A DNA stretch of 11,329 bases from Anaerolineaceae bacterium (lineage in GTDB: Bacteria; Chloroflexota; Anaerolineae; Anaerolineales; Anaerolineaceae), in assembly GCA_011620505.1 (NCBI GenBank), contig WOZA01000017.1, positions 1 to 11,329 of the forward strand, written 5' to 3'. The position numbers and the translations under genes are program-made. Positions 7,107 to 11,329 of this stretch are shown here, piece by piece (within the stretch, counting starts at the first letter, position 1; each line of letters begins with the position of its first letter). The notes under the pieces were generated by a model. It was not told where the DNA came from. It did no database searches and saw only the letters and a list, made by a program, of their open reading frames with translations.

Positions 7107-7117
7107 TTTCTTCCTCC
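7099..7117 (-). promoter_or_regulatory. Coupling junction helicase/nuclease (RBS, start and stop overlap)
   Basis: GGAGGAAGAAAATGACTGA carries a perfect GGAGG, six spacer bases, the ATG of the nuclease (7106) and, in the other frame, the TGA of the helicase (7101-7099). The same 19 bases form the junction before the helicase gene. It sets both the nuclease start and the helicase C terminus (EEEND). Confidence 0.9.
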
Positions 7118-9324
7118 TGCCAAAGCGCTTTATAGGCGACCGCTGGAGCCAGGTTTATTCCAGTGTTGTAGCTGATGGTCAAAGAAGATTTGGCTCGGGT
7201 GATCCCCACATAAAGTAAGCGCAGTCGATCGCGGATCAATTCATTGCGGGCATCGAGCCTGCCTATTCCAGGATGAACAACCTCGGAGGGATTGTTTGAA
7301 ATCAATAGTTTGAGTTCAGCCAGAATCTCTGCCTGCAAGTTGCGTCTGTCGAGGATGAAATACTTCTCACTGATATAGGAATCTTTTTCCGCCCCCGAAG
7401 GATAATCGTAATTATTGACCGAAGTCAGGAAGACCTTGTCCCATTCCAGCCCCTTGGCTTTGTGGCAGGTGCACAAAACGACTTTACCTTTGTACAATTC
7501 GGGGTTAAAGGCATCCTGGTTCTCATTGACGCTAAAGAAATTGCGTTCATTTTTGGCGATATCCGAAAGGGCTGCGATTAGTTCGGGCGGAGTCCACTCT
7601 GGATGGTTATCCATCTGAATTTTGATGAAGGAAGAGGCTTTATGAACCGTTGCCAGTTCAAAGGGCTCTAGTGGTAAGTCGTGAGAAATGACCAGCATCA
7701 ACTGGTCAAAAGGAAGGTAAGCGGCTTGATGCCAGCGCAGGGCCGCCGCGCGGAAATCTGCCAGCACGCTGGCTGTCTCGGGATCTTCATAGGAAAGTTC
7801 TTCGAGCGGATCTGCCTCCACAGGGTAAAAGAAATCCTCAAGCCTTGGAAGACTCTCGAGCCAGCCTTTGGCAGTGGTGACCACCTTCGCAAGGGCATCA
7901 TCGCTCCGAAAATGGCGATAGAAGACCTGGAGAGCTTTGACTGCCACCTTCTGGTCGAGCGGATAAAAGATAAGTTTCAGAAGGTTAACCACGGAACCTA
8001 TCGTTTCGCGCGTCTCTCGCGGCACTTTCATCAAAATATCCACATAATCGATTTTGTTCTCTCTCAGCGCTTCAGCAATCTTATTAACTCGCGCATTCAT
8101 TAACGCCAGCACCGCTACGGTATCCTGAGGATGATTTTCCAACCAGGCTTTTGCCTGGCGAACGATGAAATTTAGCTCTTCCTCAGAGGTGAATGGATTT
8201 GTCACCAACTCGACTGAATGAGCTGTATTAGGTGGGTTTTGTTGCGGATCGCCTGGCGGGGTGGGGATGATAAAGGGCTTGGTTAGCGAATCGCGCACAG
8301 CTTCGTTGGGGTGACTGGTTTGAACCCAGGCGTTCAAACGGTTGGCAAGATCGATGATCTTCTGGCATGACCTTCCGGACTCGGGTAAATCGACAGAGTA
8401 GACGTCGGGCCTGGCAAGGTATTCCTTGAGCAATCTTGGGTCAGCGGTAGTGAAGCTCTGGTAAATTGCCTGGTTTGTGTCGCCAACGCGCACCCAGTTG
8501 CCGGTTTGTTCTGCCAGGATCTGCAAGATGGCCTGCTGCTGTTTGCTGGAATCCTGCGCTTCGTCTTCGAGAATATACGGCCAACGATGGGCAAGGTGAC
8601 GAACCAGGTCAGGATCTGACTTTAAGCACTTCCAGGCATGGTAAATGAGATCATCAAAATCAACAGCCCCGAGCAACTTCAAGCGTTCCTGGTAAGACCG
8701 GTAGATCTCGAGGCAAATCTGAAACAGCGGAGTGACCGGCCGGGACTTCTGAAGAATAGCCAGGTCGGCAGGCATCTGACTCTCGTTTTTCGCTGAACGG
8801 ATGAAACTATTGGCGAGGTCCTTGAGCAGCGCTGGCATCCCGCTTTTCACATCCCGCATCAGTTTTTCGACTTCTTTGGGACTGCGATCAGAAGATATCA
8901 AATGGTGGAAAAAGTCTTCGTGTTCGTTTAACTGCGCAAAGGAAAGTTCTTCGAGAATCGCGTTCGCATCTTCCTCATCAAGGATACGAAAGTCGTTGCC
9001 AAGCCCGGCGAGTTCAGGACGTTCGCGGATGATATCGCCAGCCAGACCGTGAAGCGTCCGCACGCGATAGCCGTAACCCTCAAGCAAGCCATACTCGCGG
9101 ACGAGTTCCCCGATGCGGCTGGTGAAGTTGTCCACCGCGGAATTGGCGAAAGTGACAACCAGTATTTCCTGGTCGGGTTTAAGATCAACGGTGAGCAAGA
9201 GTTTTGCGGCTAAATGGGAGAGTGTCCAGGTTTTTCCGCTGCCTGGGACTGCTGAGATTCCCATCCAGCCGGAACGATAACGGAGGACTTCTGCCTGGGA
9301 TTGGCGCAAGGCAGGCTCAGTCAT
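7099..9324 (-). CDS. Superfamily 1 DNA helicase, UvrD/AddA type
   Basis: A 741-residue 3'-5' SF1A helicase motor with every motif present: Q-motif-like RQSQ (7-10); Walker A AVPGSGKT (K31); Ia VVTFANSAVDNF; Ib VRTLHGLAGDII; Walker B DEAQD (254-258); III GDTNQAIYQSF (281-291); IV around SGRSC (R318); V CHKAKGLEWD (620-629); VI YVGITRAK (705-712). A proline-rich linker lies near 354-366. The length is close to UvrD/PcrA and well short of AddA or RecB because there is no C-terminal nuclease domain; the nuclease is the next gene. The ATG at 9324 has GGAGG 6 bases upstream and overlaps the previous stop by 8 bases. The lead motor of an AddAB-like complex is the likely role. A free-standing UvrD/PcrA-like repair helicase is the alternative, but the coupled neighbours argue against it. 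Confidence 0.93.
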   Translation of the reverse strand: MTEPALRQSQAEVLRYRSGWMGISAVPGSGKTWTLSHLAAKLLLTVDLKPDQEILVVTFANSAVDNFTSRIGELVREYGLLEGYGYRVRTLHGLAGDIIRERPELAGLGNDFRILDEEDANAILEELSFAQLNEHEDFFHHLISSDRSPKEVEKLMRDVKSGMPALLKDLANSFIRSAKNESQMPADLAILQKSRPVTPLFQICLEIYRSYQERLKLLGAVDFDDLIYHAWKCLKSDPDLVRHLAHRWPYILEDEAQDSSKQQQAILQILAEQTGNWVRVGDTNQAIYQSFTTADPRLLKEYLARPDVYSVDLPESGRSCQKIIDLANRLNAWVQTSHPNEAVRDSLTKPFIIPTPPGDPQQNPPNTAHSVELVTNPFTSEEELNFIVRQAKAWLENHPQDTVAVLALMNARVNKIAEALRENKIDYVDILMKVPRETRETIGSVVNLLKLIFYPLDQKVAVKALQVFYRHFRSDDALAKVVTTAKGWLESLPRLEDFFYPVEADPLEELSYEDPETASVLADFRAAALRWHQAAYLPFDQLMLVISHDLPLEPFELATVHKASSFIKIQMDNHPEWTPPELIAALSDIAKNERNFFSVNENQDAFNPELYKGKVVLCTCHKAKGLEWDKVFLTSVNNYDYPSGAEKDSYISEKYFILDRRNLQAEILAELKLLISNNPSEVVHPGIGRLDARNELIRDRLRLLYVGITRAKSSLTISYNTGINLAPAVAYKALWQEEEND

Positions 9325-9335
9325 TTTCTTCCTCC
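9317..9335 (-). promoter_or_regulatory. Coupling junction AddB-like/helicase (RBS, start and stop overlap)
   Basis: The same 19 bases as at 7099-7117: GGAGG, six spacer bases, the ATG of the helicase (9324) and the TGA of the upstream protein (9319-9317). It fixes the helicase start and gives the upstream protein the same EEEND C terminus. Confidence 0.9.
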
Positions 9336-11329
9336 CTAAGAGCAGATCGAAAAAGATTCTGAGCCCAGGTCAAGAGCAGACCTTTTTCTTCAATGCCCGC
9401 CTCACTATAATCCGATGTGCACAGGTGCACCTGTCCGCGGCAGCGCCTCAGCAAGCCCATGAGTGTCCGTTCCAGGTTGAAACGCCCAAATGCCAGTTCG
9501 TCATCGGTGGTCCATTTTTTCCCGAGCTGCCACTGCCGATTGAGCACATAGGGATGGGTGAGTGGTTGTTCGAGCCGCTCATACCAGCCCTTGCTGCCCA
9601 GGTTCAGCCAAAATTGATGCTCGACTGCCCGGTTTTGCATCAGAAAGGTCAATACCGGGGCTATCAGCACACCCGGTTCTCCAACAATTTCTTCGTCAGG
9701 CAGGTAAAGGGCAGAAAGCAATCCCTGGTTGAGGGATTTATAGTACTCTCTGCCAAGGTAAGCAGCATCCGCGCCCTGGTCAGCTGCCACGGGACGTTTG
9801 AATTTTTGGTAACTTTGGATCAAACGCGCGGTATGTTCGCCCGCGTCCTGGACGTCAGCAAATCCATACCCTGGCCGCGCGAGGAGCTCAGAAAAAAGAC
9901 GGCTGATGAAGTAATCCAACGGCTCACTTGGATCAACAGAACTCAGCCAAAGACGCAGCTTTTCAAATTGAGCCAATACCTCGGTTGGAATACGTTCGAC
10001 CACTTCGTTTGGGAGCGATTCGATCGGTGGTAATGAAGTCACTGATTTATTTGGAGATATTTGATCAAGGATCAGGCGGGCTCGCAGCGGATCAAGCTTT
10101 GGAATAGCTGTTGAAAGCGCAGACTGGGCTTGGTAAAGGTCAGGCGGTTGATTCCAGTCCGGATGGGCAAGGGATGCCAGCGTGAGGATGGTCTGGATGT
10201 GGGGGTTTGATTTCAGCGCAAGAGAAGGGCGCAGGGTTTGGGTGGGGATACCCGCTTTGGAGAGGCGGCGGGATAACTCGAAGACGAGAGGGTCGCTCAG
10301 AAAAGGCGAAAGGACCACGATCTGTTCCGCTGCTGTGCCGTTGAGGATCAGATCAGCAATCTCCTGGCTGACTGACTGGAGCAGTTCCGGGAAGAATCGC
10401 GGCTGCTTGGAGGCAATGATCAACGCCTGAGAAATTGTGGCATGAGGCAGCTTTTGTGTTTGAGATGATTGCAAATAGCCCAAAAGCGCTTTGATGGGGG
10501 GAGGACTGACGTAATTTTGTTCGAAGCGGATATGCGTTGTTGAATCAAAAGCGAGGTTTGCGGCAGAAGCCGGGTCTGCTCCCAGGAAACTGTGCAAACC
10601 GCCGCCTTCATCCAGGATGATCAGAGAAGATCGTAAGTTTTTGATCCAGGAACGGACGATATCATGCACGTATGGAGGATCCTCCTCGGCATTGTCATAG
10701 ATCAGGTGCTGATATTGGTTCTGGAAATACCTCTGAAAGGTTTCGTTTGGCCAGACGATTTCCCGGAAGAGTTCAACTTGGAGCGAAAAATCCAGCAGAT
10801 TATGCTCCAGGCATAAGTCGCGGAAAGCATTGACTGCAAGCTGGACATCATCATATACCGTGAGTTGCGACTGATCACCATTCCAGGCGGATTTGAGCCT
10901 GCGCGCAAGCTCGGTGTGCGGAAAACCTACAATGGCGGACTTGTTGAGATTATCCAGAAGTTGACTGAATAGTCGGTTTCGGGTGAGAGTGATCGTGGCG
11001 AAATGACCGCGGTCAATCAACGGATCGGCAATTTGCGCCATGTAGTATTGGGATGTCTCGAGTGTTAGGAAACGTGGAGGTTCAAAAGGATGCCTGAAAA
11101 CCTGTTGGCTAGCAATCAATGGCCAGAAAAGGGCAATCATCCTGCGGACGATGCTGCTCATGGTCTGGACGCTTACCTGGTGAGAAGAAGGCAAATTGAC
11201 GTTCCGAAGGAAACTCTGATACGGTTTGCCCAGGCTGCGTTGGGGAATAAGCACAAGCACACGAGAATTGGCATCCGATGTGAGAATCTGATGCAGGCGG
11301 AGTAATGCCGCACTGGTTTTCCCCGAAGA
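9317..11329 (-). CDS. Inactivated UvrD/AddB-like helicase protein (N terminus beyond window)
   Basis: The last 670 residues are visible; the frame stays open to the right edge and the first residues seen are SSGKTSAALL, the end of a Walker A loop, so only a short N terminus is missing. A GTG at 11260 is therefore not the start. The remaining helicase motifs are decayed: the Walker B position reads LIYDNAEED (about 210-217; Asn replaces the catalytic Glu of DExQD), motif III reads GGGLHSFLGADP (about 242-253), motif IV EQNYVS, and the motif VI region ERTLMGLLRRCRGQVHLCTSDYSEAG lies near the C terminus. This pattern of an intact Walker A with otherwise dead motifs resembles AddB, which scaffolds and scans DNA, but the C-terminal nuclease domain of AddB is absent. 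It is the first visible gene of the cassette and overlaps the helicase gene by 8 bases. I infer an AddB-like partner subunit. Confidence 0.8.
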   Translation of the reverse strand, partial: SSGKTSAALLRLHQILTSDANSRVLVLIPQRSLGKPYQSFLRNVNLPSSHQVSVQTMSSIVRRMIALFWPLIASQQVFRHPFEPPRFLTLETSQYYMAQIADPLIDRGHFATITLTRNRLFSQLLDNLNKSAIVGFPHTELARRLKSAWNGDQSQLTVYDDVQLAVNAFRDLCLEHNLLDFSLQVELFREIVWPNETFQRYFQNQYQHLIYDNAEEDPPYVHDIVRSWIKNLRSSLIILDEGGGLHSFLGADPASAANLAFDSTTHIRFEQNYVSPPPIKALLGYLQSSQTQKLPHATISQALIIASKQPRFFPELLQSVSQEIADLILNGTAAEQIVVLSPFLSDPLVFELSRRLSKAGIPTQTLRPSLALKSNPHIQTILTLASLAHPDWNQPPDLYQAQSALSTAIPKLDPLRARLILDQISPNKSVTSLPPIESLPNEVVERIPTEVLAQFEKLRLWLSSVDPSEPLDYFISRLFSELLARPGYGFADVQDAGEHTARLIQSYQKFKRPVAADQGADAAYLGREYYKSLNQGLLSALYLPDEEIVGEPGVLIAPVLTFLMQNRAVEHQFWLNLGSKGWYERLEQPLTHPYVLNRQWQLGKKWTTDDELAFGRFNLERTLMGLLRRCRGQVHLCTSDYSEAGIEEKGLLLTWAQNLFRSALREEEND

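Noticed and set aside
9425..10033. Plus-strand open frame of 202 codons opposite the AddB-like gene
   Set aside because: It is an antisense shadow with no recognisable motifs; the minus-strand frame is continuous and coupled to its neighbours.
11258..11260. GTG as start of the AddB-like gene
   Set aside because: The frame continues 23 codons to the window edge and those codons encode the end of a Walker A motif, so the true start lies outside.

Overview
The window is a compact, mid-GC bacterial segment with eight protein genes, all on the minus strand, and two tRNA genes. No stretch longer than about 50 bases lacks a gene or an obvious regulatory role. I saw no insertion sequences, integrase, CRISPR array or phage genes. 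The combination of separate TIGR03960-type radical SAM and TIGR03936/DUF2344 genes, a YlxP homologue outside the nusA-infB region, and an AddAB-like helicase cassette suggests an uncultured or poorly studied bacterium, perhaps Chloroflexota (Anaerolineae). This placement is an inference from gene content and overall feel, not from a search.

Reading in the direction of transcription (right to left), the right half (11329 to 6267) is a three-gene cassette. It encodes an inactivated superfamily 1 helicase-like protein cut by the window edge just inside its Walker A motif, a complete UvrD/AddA-type helicase, and a stand-alone RecB-family PD-(D/E)XK nuclease with the four cysteines of an Fe-S cluster. 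Both junctions are 8-base overlaps built from the same 19-base sequence, which carries a perfect GGAGG ribosome binding site, the next start and the previous stop. Together the three look like an AddAB-type end-resection machine divided over three polypeptides.

The cassette converges on a plus-strand tRNA-Val(TAC) at 6185-6258. A 24-base gap then holds divergent promoter-like sequence for the tRNA and for the next minus-strand operon. That operon (6160 to 2191) encodes an FAH-family enzyme, a YlxP/DUF503 protein, a large radical SAM protein, its DUF2344 partner and a HIT-family protein. The genes are separated by 3 or 9 bases or overlap by 4 or 1 bases, so they are probably cotranscribed and translationally coupled. 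The radical SAM/DUF2344 pair has no established function; the other genes are generic metabolic or translation-linked functions.

At the left end a minus-strand tRNA-Arg(CCG) with its own -10 box is followed after 42 bases by ligA, the NAD-dependent DNA ligase. LigA has no obvious promoter of its own and may be fed by read-through.
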